Source of the DNA: Clostridium saccharobutylicum DSM 13864
Lineage (GTDB): Bacteria; Bacillota; Clostridia; Clostridiales; Clostridiaceae
Reading direction: 5' to 3'
DNA: 64,000 nt
Assembly: GCF_000473995.1 (NCBI RefSeq)
Contig: NC_022571.1
Coordinates: forward strand, 1,638,501 to 1,702,500
The notes below the pieces were generated by a model. That model worked only from the letters and a program-made list of their open reading frames with translations. It was not told the origin of the DNA and made no database searches. This document shows positions 57,369 to 64,000 of the stretch, piece after piece (the first letter of the stretch is position 1; each line of letters opens with the position of its first letter). The position numbers were made by a program, and so were the translations under genes.

Positions 57369-58553
57369 TTATTTTGGTTGATTTTGCTTTTTTATGTAAC
57401 CATCATACCAATCATTAAATATAACTCTAACTGAAGCGGTAATTGGAACTGCTAAAAGCATTCCAAGTAATCCACCAACACTACCTCCGATTAAGATTGC
57501 CATCATTGTAAATACAGCATGAAGACCTACGCTATCTCCAACAATCTTAGGAGCTAAAATATGGTTGTCTATTTGTTGTACAACTAACATAGCAATAATT
57601 GCATAAAGAATATTTAGAGGATTACCACTAAGCAATCCCATTATAGCAGCTAATATGGTACCAACAATTGGTCCAACATAAGGAATCATATTACATATTC
57701 CTGATATAATACCAATAACAAAGGAATATTTTATACCAACAATTTCAAGAGAAATAGCTGACAATACTCCAACAAAAAATGCTTCTAATAATTGTCCACG
57801 AAGATATCTGCCAAAGACTTCATGAATAATTGCAAAGGTATAGGTGATTTTTTCTCCAAGGACACTTTTTTTAAAAACTATGAAATAAAGTTTTTTCCAT
57901 AGATTTATAAAATATTCTGAATCTTTTAGAAGATATATACTAATTACAATTGCAATAAAGAAAGATGCTATGCTACTTCCAATTGACATAATATAAGAAG
58001 TTAAATTTCCAAGGTTACTTTCAAGATAATTTTGAATTGAAGTAACTGTATTAATTATATGTGGTTGTATACTATTCATAAAAGGCAAATTTGTATTTTC
58101 AAGAGTTTCTTTTATGGATGCTGTTGTAAGGGAATTATTTCTTAAGTAAACTGAAATATAATCAAATATATTTATTATTGTAGTATTATTTGATAATTGT
58201 CCACCAATCATATAATAAATTCCACCAATTAATCCTATAAGTAGCATAACTACTGCTAAATAGGATAAGAAAATAGCTAAAACACGTCTGTTTGAAGCTT
58301 TCTTAATCTTATATATTCTATTTGTTTCAAAGAATCTTTCAATAAGTTTAGTAACTGGATGCAATAAATAAGCAATTACAATGCCTATTAATAATGGGTT
58401 AATTAAACTGATTAAGTTACCTATAATAGAAATAATTGAACCAAACAGAGTACCGATATTTACAATGATTAAAAATGCAATATATATTATAATAGCTGTA
58501 ATACTAATATATATTGCATATTTAATTAGTTTTTTATCAAATTCAATTTTCAT
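57369..58553 (-). CDS. AI-2E family transporter (PF01594)
   Basis: A 394-aa inner-membrane protein with about eight hydrophobic helices and the family signature in ILIGGSVGGLLGMLLAVPITAS near the C-terminus, plus YVGPIVGTILAAIMG. Family members have been linked to autoinducer-2 export (TqsA) and to sodium/proton or other exchange; the substrate here is unknown. A basic C-terminal tail ends KKQNQPK. Start ATG with weak AAGGTGATTAACAA. The region upstream, on its own strand, contains family A copy A10. Confidence 0.87.
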   Translation of the reverse strand: MKIEFDKKLIKYAIYISITAIIIYIAFLIIVNIGTLFGSIISIIGNLISLINPLLIGIVIAYLLHPVTKLIERFFETNRIYKIKKASNRRVLAIFLSYLAVVMLLIGLIGGIYYMIGGQLSNNTTIINIFDYISVYLRNNSLTTASIKETLENTNLPFMNSIQPHIINTVTSIQNYLESNLGNLTSYIMSIGSSIASFFIAIVISIYLLKDSEYFINLWKKLYFIVFKKSVLGEKITYTFAIIHEVFGRYLRGQLLEAFFVGVLSAISLEIVGIKYSFVIGIISGICNMIPYVGPIVGTILAAIMGLLSGNPLNILYAIIAMLVVQQIDNHILAPKIVGDSVGLHAVFTMMAILIGGSVGGLLGMLLAVPITASVRVIFNDWYDGYIKKQNQPK

Positions 58554-58594
58554 TTGTTAATCACCTTTCGATATATGTACTTTTTGAGTATGCG

Positions 58595-58723
58595 GTAGGT
58601 ACGTGAAAGAAAATAATAAGTCTAAGATGTGATATATATTTTGCATCAGACAAGGAGGTATGTTTGCCTCGTAGCTCGATATTAGTAAACATACTAGCTT
58701 TTTATTTTTTGAACGTGCCTTAT
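58595..58723. repeat. Family A element, copy A10
   Basis: Left GGTAGGTACGTGAAAGAAAA then TAATAAGTC, right TTTTTTGAACGTGCCTTA. Core TTTTGCATCAGACAAGGAGG is nearly identical to copy A4. It starts 41 nt upstream of the permease gene, which lies on the opposite strand. Confidence 0.75.
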
Positions 58724-58909
58724 ATTATAAGTAAAATATAGTATAAGTATAAAGTCAATAGTTAGTAAGCAATATTAATGAAAGTTTAATATGATATAAC
58801 CAAGAATATAAATTAAGATACTTTTATTTGAAAATTAACATATTAAACTTGCAGATGGTAGAATTTAATAATAATATAGATTGTGAAGAAAAATTATTAC
58901 AAATTAATA

Positions 58910-58940
58910 TTGACTCCACCCTAAGGGGAGAGAGTAAAAT
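58910..58940 (+). promoter_or_regulatory. MerR-type promoter (19-bp spacer) upstream of degT
   Basis: TTGACT (58910-58915), TAAAAT (58935-58940), spacer 19 bp containing CCACCCTAAGGGGAGAG. The overlong spacer with a GC-rich dyad is the hallmark of MerR-activated promoters. It closely resembles the promoter at 63345-63375. Confidence 0.65.
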
Positions 58941-58978
58941 ATAATCAAGGTCAAGGAAAATAATATAAGTATTTTACA

Positions 58979-59018
58979 TTAAAGCACATTTTATTGTTAT
59001 TTTCTTTCATGTGCTTAA
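58979..59018. repeat. Family A mini-element, copy A11 (40 bp)
   Basis: TTAAAGCACATTTTATTGTT then ATTTTCTTTCATGTGCTTAA: short inverted ends AGCACAT/ATGTGCT with a standard right terminus, 28 nt before degT. Confidence 0.6.
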
Positions 59019-59046
59019 TCTCTTAATTAAGAAAGGAATAGATAAT

Positions 59047-60231
59047 ATGACTAATATGAAAAAAATACCATTTTCACCACCAGATATAAGTGAAGAGGAA
59101 ATACAAGCAGTATGTGAAGTTTTAAGATCAGGATGGATTACATCAGGTCCTAAGCTTACTGAATTTGAAGAAGGAATACAAAATTATTGTAAGGTTAATA
59201 AGGCATTAGCATTAAATAGTGCAACTGCAGCTGAAGAATTAGTACTTAAAGTATTTGATTTAAAAGAAGGAGATGAAGTTATAACTACTCCTTATACTTA
59301 TACTGCAACTTCAAGTGCAGCTATACATAGAGGAGCTAAACCTGTATATGTAGATGTTAAGAAAGATACATTTATGATGGACATAGATAAAGTAGCTGAA
59401 AAAGTTACAGACAAAACAAAGGTTATAATCCCAGTAGATATTGCTGGTGTACCATTTGATTATGATGCATTAAAAAAAGTATTAAAAGATATAAATAGAG
59501 AAGACATAATGATAGTTTGTGATTCAGCTCATTCTTTTGGTGCTAAATATAAAGGAAATCCAGTTGGTTCACAATGTGATTTTCATTCATTCTCATTTCA
59601 TGCAGTTAAGAATTTAACTACAGGAGAAGGTGGAGCTGTCACTTTTAATGATAACAATTTTAGAGGACATGAAGACTTACTTAAATATATGAGATTTACA
59701 GCTATGCATGGACAATCAAAAGATGCTTTAAGTAAACTTAAGGCTGGTGCATGGGAATATGATATTATAAATGATGGAATGAAGTGCAACTTAACAGATA
59801 TAGCAGCTGCAATAGGAGTAGTTCAACTTAAGAGATATGATGATATGTTAGAAAAGAGAAGACAAATTTTTAAGACATATACTGATATATTATCAAAGGA
59901 AGATTTCTCAATAATTCCATTCACTAAAGATGATAATGGAACAGAAACATCATACCATTTATACCTTTATAGAATAAAAGGATTTAATGAAGAAAAGAGA
60001 AATAAAGCAATTCAAATGTTAGCTGAAAAAGGAATAGCAACTAATGTTCATTATAAGCCACTTCCAATGCTAACACTTTATAAGAACTTAGGATATGATA
60101 TTAAAGATTATCCTAATACTTATGCACAATACGAAAATGAGATTACACTTCCAGTGTATACTAAATTATCGCTTGAAGATGCTGCATATATAGCAGAAGA
60201 AACTGTAAAAGTAATTAAAGAATTACTATAA
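59047..60231 (+). CDS. DegT/DnrJ/EryC1/StrS-family PLP aminotransferase
   Basis: A 394-aa sugar-aminotransferase-like enzyme that probably aminates a nucleotide-linked keto-sugar for a surface glycan. Features are GWITSGPKLTEFEEG near the start, the PLP pocket with SAHSFGAKYKG (Asp before it), the Schiff-base Lys in SFHAVKNLTTGEGG near 188, and NVHYKPLP near the C-terminus. ATG at 59047 behind AAGAAAGGAATAGATA; an upstream frame from 59011 starts in copy A11. No other sugar-pathway gene adjoins it. A MerR-type promoter lies upstream. Confidence 0.9.
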   Translation: MTNMKKIPFSPPDISEEEIQAVCEVLRSGWITSGPKLTEFEEGIQNYCKVNKALALNSATAAEELVLKVFDLKEGDEVITTPYTYTATSSAAIHRGAKPVYVDVKKDTFMMDIDKVAEKVTDKTKVIIPVDIAGVPFDYDALKKVLKDINREDIMIVCDSAHSFGAKYKGNPVGSQCDFHSFSFHAVKNLTTGEGGAVTFNDNNFRGHEDLLKYMRFTAMHGQSKDALSKLKAGAWEYDIINDGMKCNLTDIAAAIGVVQLKRYDDMLEKRRQIFKTYTDILSKEDFSIIPFTKDDNGTETSYHLYLYRIKGFNEEKRNKAIQMLAEKGIATNVHYKPLPMLTLYKNLGYDIKDYPNTYAQYENEITLPVYTKLSLEDAAYIAEETVKVIKELL

Positions 60232-60233
60232 TT

Positions 60234-60466
60234 ATAGATAAACAACTTATAACTTAGATTTATATGGTAATTCGCCGAGAGAAATGGTGATCTGTTGTTT
60301 CGGTTACTAGAGAAAAGGAATGTGAATTTTTACCAACAGAAATTGCGCTTATTCCCGCATATTCCTTAAGCAAGTTAAGGATATGTAAGAATGGAACAAC
60401 TTCTGTTGAAGAAAGTCTACATTCCTTTTCTCAATGTAACACTTTACAAAAGAGCACCATTTCTTT
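60234..60466 (+). repeat. Family B element, copy B2: a hairpin of about 185 nt
   Basis: The head TATAGATAAACAACTTATAA is followed by four nested helices: 60280-60289 with 60455-60464 (AGAAATGGTG), 60310-60323 with 60419-60432 (GAGAAAAGGAATGT), 60334-60341 with 60401-60408 (CAACAGAA), and 60358-60369 with 60375-60385 (CATATTCCTTAA, one bulge). It begins 3 nt after the degT stop. Structured RNA or a miniature transposable element. Confidence 0.75.
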
Positions 60467-60701
60467 CTAATTTAGAATATATTTCAAAGTATAAGTCTAG
60501 TTAGTATAAATATATTATAGGTAAAAGTACTAAATGGATAGTTATATTTTTTACATACGCTTTTATTTTAATGTAGTGCCGTAACTAAACTTCAATAAAT
60601 GGATATGTTCTCAAATAGTATTGAAATATAATTGGAAATGATTTATTGCCGCTATACAATTTAAGAATATTTAGAACTCTATATCACTAAATTTATTCTC
60701 A

Positions 60702-61325
60702 TTATCTGTAGAAAACCATATATCGTAAAACTGTTTTCAATTTGGATTCTTCAGTTTTTCTTGCATCTGAAAGATAAATTTCCCTATGTTTTAGAGTTGT
60801 TCTTTTAAGATTATTTTCTTCTATAAATTTTTTCATTTGTTCAAAACTTTGTGGTTCATCATCATATGAGCCAATATGCATCATTTGAACAGATAAACCC
60901 TCTTCCATAGTTTCAAAATTTACATAATCTAATAAAGGATGGTTCTTTTTCTTCCTAACATTTTCAAACGCGTTATTAACTACTTCTTGCGTCACAAAAT
61001 CAGGTTGTCTAATCATTATGGTATATAGTAATTCTTCTTTATTTAATGTATTAGATTGTTTACCTTCTTCTGTTAAATTCCATATACCCTCAAGTGGATA
61101 AACAGTATATTCAAAATAACCATCTGGTGTGTATCCTTGTTTTGGCATCATTCTAACAGCATAGGCTAAAGAATATAATATGCCTATTTTTTCTGAGAAT
61201 TCTTCATCGTTTGGATTTCCTTTTCCACTTATCATAAAAAAATTTTGTTGTGGTACTGTTATCAAATTTGGTTTCTCTTTTGGTAAGTATAAATTTTTTT
61301 CTTGCTTTTTCCATTCGAATTTCAA
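60702..61325 (-). CDS. GyrI-like small-molecule-binding domain protein
   Basis: About 207 aa of the GyrI-like (COG4832) group, a SHV-fold related to effector domains of AraC and MerR multidrug regulators. It begins KFEWKKQEKNLYLPKEKP and has FFMISGKGNPNDEEF, GILYSLAYAVRMMPK and YTVYPLEGIW. TTG at 61325 behind AAAGAAAGGAATAGATA gives the usual family N-terminus. A frame from TTG 61379, overlapping the stop of an upstream small frame, would add 18 residues and cannot be excluded. No DNA-binding domain, so it likely binds or sequesters small molecules. Confidence 0.78.
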   Translation of the reverse strand: MKFEWKKQEKNLYLPKEKPNLITVPQQNFFMISGKGNPNDEEFSEKIGILYSLAYAVRMMPKQGYTPDGYFEYTVYPLEGIWNLTEEGKQSNTLNKEELLYTIMIRQPDFVTQEVVNNAFENVRKKKNHPLLDYVNFETMEEGLSVQMMHIGSYDDEPQSFEQMKKFIEENNLKRTTLKHREIYLSDARKTEESKLKTVLRYMVFYR

Positions 61326-61375
61326 ATTATATCTATTCCTTTCTTTAGGGATAAAATGTGATGAAAGTCTTTCTT

Positions 61376-61498
61376 TCAACTAGCATAAAGAATAGGTAAT
61401 TTTCCACTTGCGATATCTTTCCAAATGTGATTAATACTTTTAATTCCTTTTTTGTAATTATTCGTTCTTATTTTTATTCGGTTTAATTTATACGACAT
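61376..61498 (-). CDS. Possible 40-aa small protein or gene remnant
   Basis: A minus-strand frame from ATG 61498 to TGA 61376-61378 reads MSYKLNRIKIRT then GIKSINHIWKDIASGKLPIL. The frame is open upstream of the ATG as well and looks protein-like, but the ribosome site is poor. Its stop overlaps a TTG that could start the GyrI-like gene (translational coupling). It may be a fragment of a lost gene. Not recognised. Confidence 0.3.
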   Translation of the reverse strand: MSYKLNRIKIRTNNYKKGIKSINHIWKDIASGKLPILYAS

Positions 61499-61538
61499 AA
61501 TATTACTCACTACATCATTTAAATACTGCATAATTGCT

Positions 61539-62117
61539 CTACTGTTGATACAAACCTAACTTGTTAAATTTATACCATTCATTAATTTTTTCTACAGGCT
61601 TAACATTCAAATACAGCATAATTTCCTTAGCGAATTCCAATGAAGCCGTACCATTTGCAGTTATAATACCTGAACATTCCACCGCTTGTTTTTCAATGAA
61701 ATTGCTATTACCCTTGTAGTGAGGGGCTTGTGATTCCATATAATCCAATGTGTTGCCTGAATGCTCGATATTATCTAAATATCCGTTTTCCGCCATAAAA
61801 TTAGAAGCATTGCAGATTGCTGCTACTGGAATATGATGCTTAACTGCATACTCTACCACAGGTTGAATATCATTGTTTTTCTGTTCCATCCATGCATAGC
61901 CGCCAATTAGTAACAACATAGCAAAATCATTTGGGTAATCACTTACAGAATAATCAGGCATGATTCGAAAACCTCCCATAGAAATTTTAGGTTCTTTGTC
62001 CAGACTTAAAGTTTTTACAATATAATCCGTTTCTGCACCATTGAGTTCTGAACAAATATAAGCACTTTCCCAATCTGCATATCCATCAAAAATAAACACA
62101 AGTATTTCTTTTTTCAT
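61539..62117 (-). CDS. DJ-1/PfpI-family protein (type 1 glutamine amidotransferase-like)
   Basis: A 192-aa alpha/beta protein beginning KKEILVFIFDGYADWE. It has the acid residue near Glu17-type position, LLLIGGYAWMEQ, and the nucleophile Cys in AAICNASNFMAE near residue 99. Relatives include bacterial ThiJ/YdeA-like proteins with glyoxalase, deglycase or chaperone activities; the reaction is not predictable. ATG at 62117 behind AAGGAAGTGTTACA, 46 nt after the WYL regulator gene on the same strand, so the two are likely one operon. Confidence 0.86.
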   Translation of the reverse strand: MKKEILVFIFDGYADWESAYICSELNGAETDYIVKTLSLDKEPKISMGGFRIMPDYSVSDYPNDFAMLLLIGGYAWMEQKNNDIQPVVEYAVKHHIPVAAICNASNFMAENGYLDNIEHSGNTLDYMESQAPHYKGNSNFIEKQAVECSGIITANGTASLEFAKEIMLYLNVKPVEKINEWYKFNKLGLYQQ

Positions 62118-62163
62118 TGTAACACTTCCTTCCTTAAGTATTGTACAACGAAAAAGATGACAC

Positions 62164-63111
62164 CTATATGTCATCTTTATAAAGTTCATTTATTTTTTTT
62201 ATTCTGGTTTTTATTGCTTCTTTTAATTCAATAGGTGCTATAACTTTAACTTTATCTTGTAGGTTGAAAACTAAATTGGCAGCCCACTGTAAGTTAGAAA
62301 CAGGAAATATAATCTGCCCCTTTTCTTCTGCACTGCTAATCCTATGAAAAAATTTAGCATCTATCGTATCTGTTAAGAAGAATTCATTAGTAACATCATA
62401 TTCTAGTATAACTTCAAACAATGATGATTTGTCTTGTGAATAAAATAAATCAGTACTAAAGTTTTTTCTAAAATCTATTTTTTCAATCGACTTACAATTG
62501 AAACTTACATCCGTAACTTTAATATCAACAATTCGATTGATTTTAAACAAACGGAACTCCCGCTTGTTCTCACAAAAAGCATATAAATACCAGTATGATT
62601 GTTTAAAAACAAGTTTATGGGGGTGAATGATTCTTGATGAATGTGAACTTTGGGAGATATATTCTAGATAAATGCAATTTCTATTTTTAATCGCCTCATG
62701 TAAAATTGATACCTTTTCTTGTGTAATACTGTCTTGAAACCATGATGATAAATCAATTACATAATCGCTTTCTGAAAATACCATACTTATTTCTTCAGGA
62801 ATTAATTTCGCTATTAGATTTGTTAAATCACTGCTTTCATCAATACTCATGAGGCCATTAAGAGCAGTAAAAATATTTTTTTTATCTTTCTTAGAAAGAA
62901 TATTATTTTTTATTTTATATCCCTCAATAATTGATACTCCGCCACCAATGCCTGAATATGTAACAATAGGAACTCCAGACTCGTTTAGAGTCTCCAAATC
63001 TCGAAAAATTGTACGTTTAGAAACTTCAAATCTTTCTGCTAATTCTTGTATTGTAATTCTATCTACATTTGCAAGGACATTTAAAATTCCTAGTAATCTA
63101 TCAATTTTCAT
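62164..63111 (-). CDS. YafY-type HTH/WYL-domain transcriptional regulator
   Basis: A 315-aa regulator with an HTH_11 domain (about residues 1-60: QELAERFEVSKRTIFRDLETLNESGVPIV) and a WYL domain (about 130-225: IYLEYISQS, KLVFKQSYWYLYAFCENKREFRLFKINRI), followed by a WCX C-terminal extension. WYL proteins sense nucleic acids or small ligands. It precedes the PfpI-like gene and probably controls the pair. Start ATG 63111 behind a GGAGAAAG-like site. Confidence 0.9.
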   Translation of the reverse strand: MKIDRLLGILNVLANVDRITIQELAERFEVSKRTIFRDLETLNESGVPIVTYSGIGGGVSIIEGYKIKNNILSKKDKKNIFTALNGLMSIDESSDLTNLIAKLIPEEISMVFSESDYVIDLSSWFQDSITQEKVSILHEAIKNRNCIYLEYISQSSHSSRIIHPHKLVFKQSYWYLYAFCENKREFRLFKINRIVDIKVTDVSFNCKSIEKIDFRKNFSTDLFYSQDKSSLFEVILEYDVTNEFFLTDTIDAKFFHRISSAEEKGQIIFPVSNLQWAANLVFNLQDKVKVIAPIELKEAIKTRIKKINELYKDDI

Positions 63112-63344
63112 TATAACATTCTTTCTCCATTTCTAAGTAACAATATAGCGTAGTTATTTCCTCATCATAATTAACCATTATCAATTAAATTATATTTTAA
63201 ATTATACTTATTTTGTAGCATAATTTACAAATAAATCATGTGCGATATATTATATCAAAATATATTCTACAGTAGGAATAAGTAGCACTTTTTTGAGAAG
63301 TATTTTACTTAGTAAATTATAGCATAAGTCTAATATATTATATA
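63112..63344. other. Divergent intergenic region
   Basis: Holds the promoter of the WYL-PfpI operon on the minus strand. No hairpin or repeat stands out. Confidence 0.4.
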
Positions 63345-63375
63345 TTGACTCTACCCTTAGGTAAGGTAGTAAAAT
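63345..63375 (+). promoter_or_regulatory. MerR-type promoter (19-bp spacer) of the merR fusion gene
   Basis: TTGACT (63345-63350) and TAAAAT (63370-63375) enclose a 19-bp spacer, CTACCCTTAGGTAAGGTAG, with CTACC/GGTAG dyad ends. It lies 24 nt before the regulator's start, so autoactivation is expected. Confidence 0.75.
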
Positions 63376-63399
63376 ATACATAATAGGGGAGTGAAGATA

Positions 63400-64000
63400 T
63401 TGAAAATTGGTGAATTTGCTAAAAGATCAGGAGTAACTGTTAAAGCATTGCTTCATTATGATAAAATAGGCCTACTTAAGCCAAGTGAGAAAACTGATTG
63501 TGGGTACAGAATTTATTGTGAAGAAGATTTTTTAAAGCTTCAACAAATTACAACTTTAAAATTTATAGGATTATCCCTTAGTGAAATAAGTCATATTCTT
63601 GATGAAAGTGGAGAAAATTTAGAGAATATGATTAGTATTCAAAAGAAAGCTCTAGAAGAAAAGAAGAAACATATTGAATCGGTAATAAGTGTTTTTAATA
63701 AAGCTGAGAGTAAAGCTAAGGAAAATGGATTTTTAGATGCAAAAAATTTGATTAATATAATAAAGATGACCAATATGGAGAGAAGTGTAAAAGAACAATA
63801 TAAAAGTGATAGAAATCTTAATCTAAGAAGTAATTTACATAGCTATAATACTAATAAGGTAGATTGGGATATATGGTGTTTTAATCAAATTAAGTTCCCT
63901 AAAAATGCAAAAGTATTAGAACTTGGATGTGGTCCGGGAAAGCTTTGGCGTAAGAACAAAGATAATATAGATAAAAATTTAAATATAATATTATCAGATT
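63400..64000 (+). CDS. MerR-family regulator fused to a SAM-dependent methyltransferase (partial)
   Basis: The gene runs off the window; 200 residues are visible. The MerR winged helix is at residues about 1-70 (KIGEFAKRSGVTVKALLHYDKIGLLKPS, CGYRIYCEEDFLKLQQI), then a long coiled coil (about 75-120), a linker, and the beginning of a Rossmann methyltransferase with motif I VLELGCGPGKLW near 172-183. TTG start at 63400 behind GGGGAGTGAAGATA. A DNA-binding regulator carrying a methyltransferase as its likely sensor or effector domain is unusual. Its promoter has the MerR 19-bp spacer. Confidence 0.85.
   Translation, partial: MKIGEFAKRSGVTVKALLHYDKIGLLKPSEKTDCGYRIYCEEDFLKLQQITTLKFIGLSLSEISHILDESGENLENMISIQKKALEEKKKHIESVISVFNKAESKAKENGFLDAKNLINIIKMTNMERSVKEQYKSDRNLNLRSNLHSYNTNKVDWDIWCFNQIKFPKNAKVLELGCGPGKLWRKNKDNIDKNLNIILSD

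Overview
The window is AT-rich, codes densely, and uses strong Shine-Dalgarno sites, many long rho-independent terminators and frequent GTG/TTG starts. Together with its anaerobe genes (Ni carbon monoxide dehydrogenase, reverse rubrerythrin, 2-hydroxyacyl-CoA dehydratase activase-like protein) and its plant-polysaccharide enzymes, this points to a saccharolytic Clostridium sensu stricto, possibly the C. beijerinckii / C. saccharoperbutylacetonicum group. The species guess is inference only. It looks like ordinary chromosome with one IS256-type transposase gene and no phage, plasmid, rRNA, tRNA or CRISPR.

Layout. 0.4-4.2 kb: riboflavin operon ribD-ribE-ribBA-ribH, with no recognisable FMN riboswitch. 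4.4-8.8 kb: a pseudoknotted attenuator-like leader, a small protein, a BusR-type regulator (GntR HTH plus RCK_C) and an OpuC/BusA compatible-solute ABC transporter with its operator. 9-11.6 kb: DUF1540 protein, reverse rubrerythrin, nitroreductase, HAD phosphatase. 11.8-21.5 kb: secreted transglutaminase-like protein, bifunctional glutathione synthase GshF, Sel1 protein, GH8 glycosidase, secreted lipase, cell-wall-repeat protein. 21.6-28.9 kb: glycerol-1-phosphate dehydrogenase, IS256 transposase, CO dehydrogenase with its Rrf2 regulator, DEDDh exonuclease, PadR regulator and two micro-proteins. 29.7-39 kb: tandem L,D-transpeptidases, endonuclease IV, a Cys-rich mini-protein, LysR/aroD, CheV, YhaM-like nuclease. 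39.6-51.6 kb: giant activase, DegV, GH16 glucanase, orphan P-loop ATPase, five-domain sulfur-handling reductase, DUF503, HxlR. 51.9-64 kb: PL4 rhamnogalacturonan lyase, T-box-controlled tyrS, RAT-controlled GH1 glucosidase, AI-2E-type permease, DegT aminotransferase, GyrI-like protein, PfpI-like protein, WYL regulator and a MerR-methyltransferase fusion running off the right edge.

The most striking unexplained structure is a dispersed family of imperfect palindromes (family A, about 11 copies, 40-207 bp). Their ends resemble TTAAGGCACATGAAA followed by AAAATAACAAGTC. Longer copies share an inner core with CATCAGACAAGG. Several copies end 17-66 nt before a start codon, so they are probably transcribed as 5' leaders. 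A second family (B) includes a hairpin of about 185 nt with four nested helices. A leader at 4441-4558 has the architecture of a riboswitch (closing stem, hairpin, loop-tail pseudoknot, competing terminator) but matches no class I can name.

Regulatory logic can be read directly at several loci: a BusR-like bipartite operator at opuC, matching dyads at cooS and its Rrf2 gene, a PerR-like box at rubrerythrin, MerR-type 19-bp-spacer promoters at the merR fusion and at degT, a tyrosine T-box, and a LicT/BglG-type RAT site.
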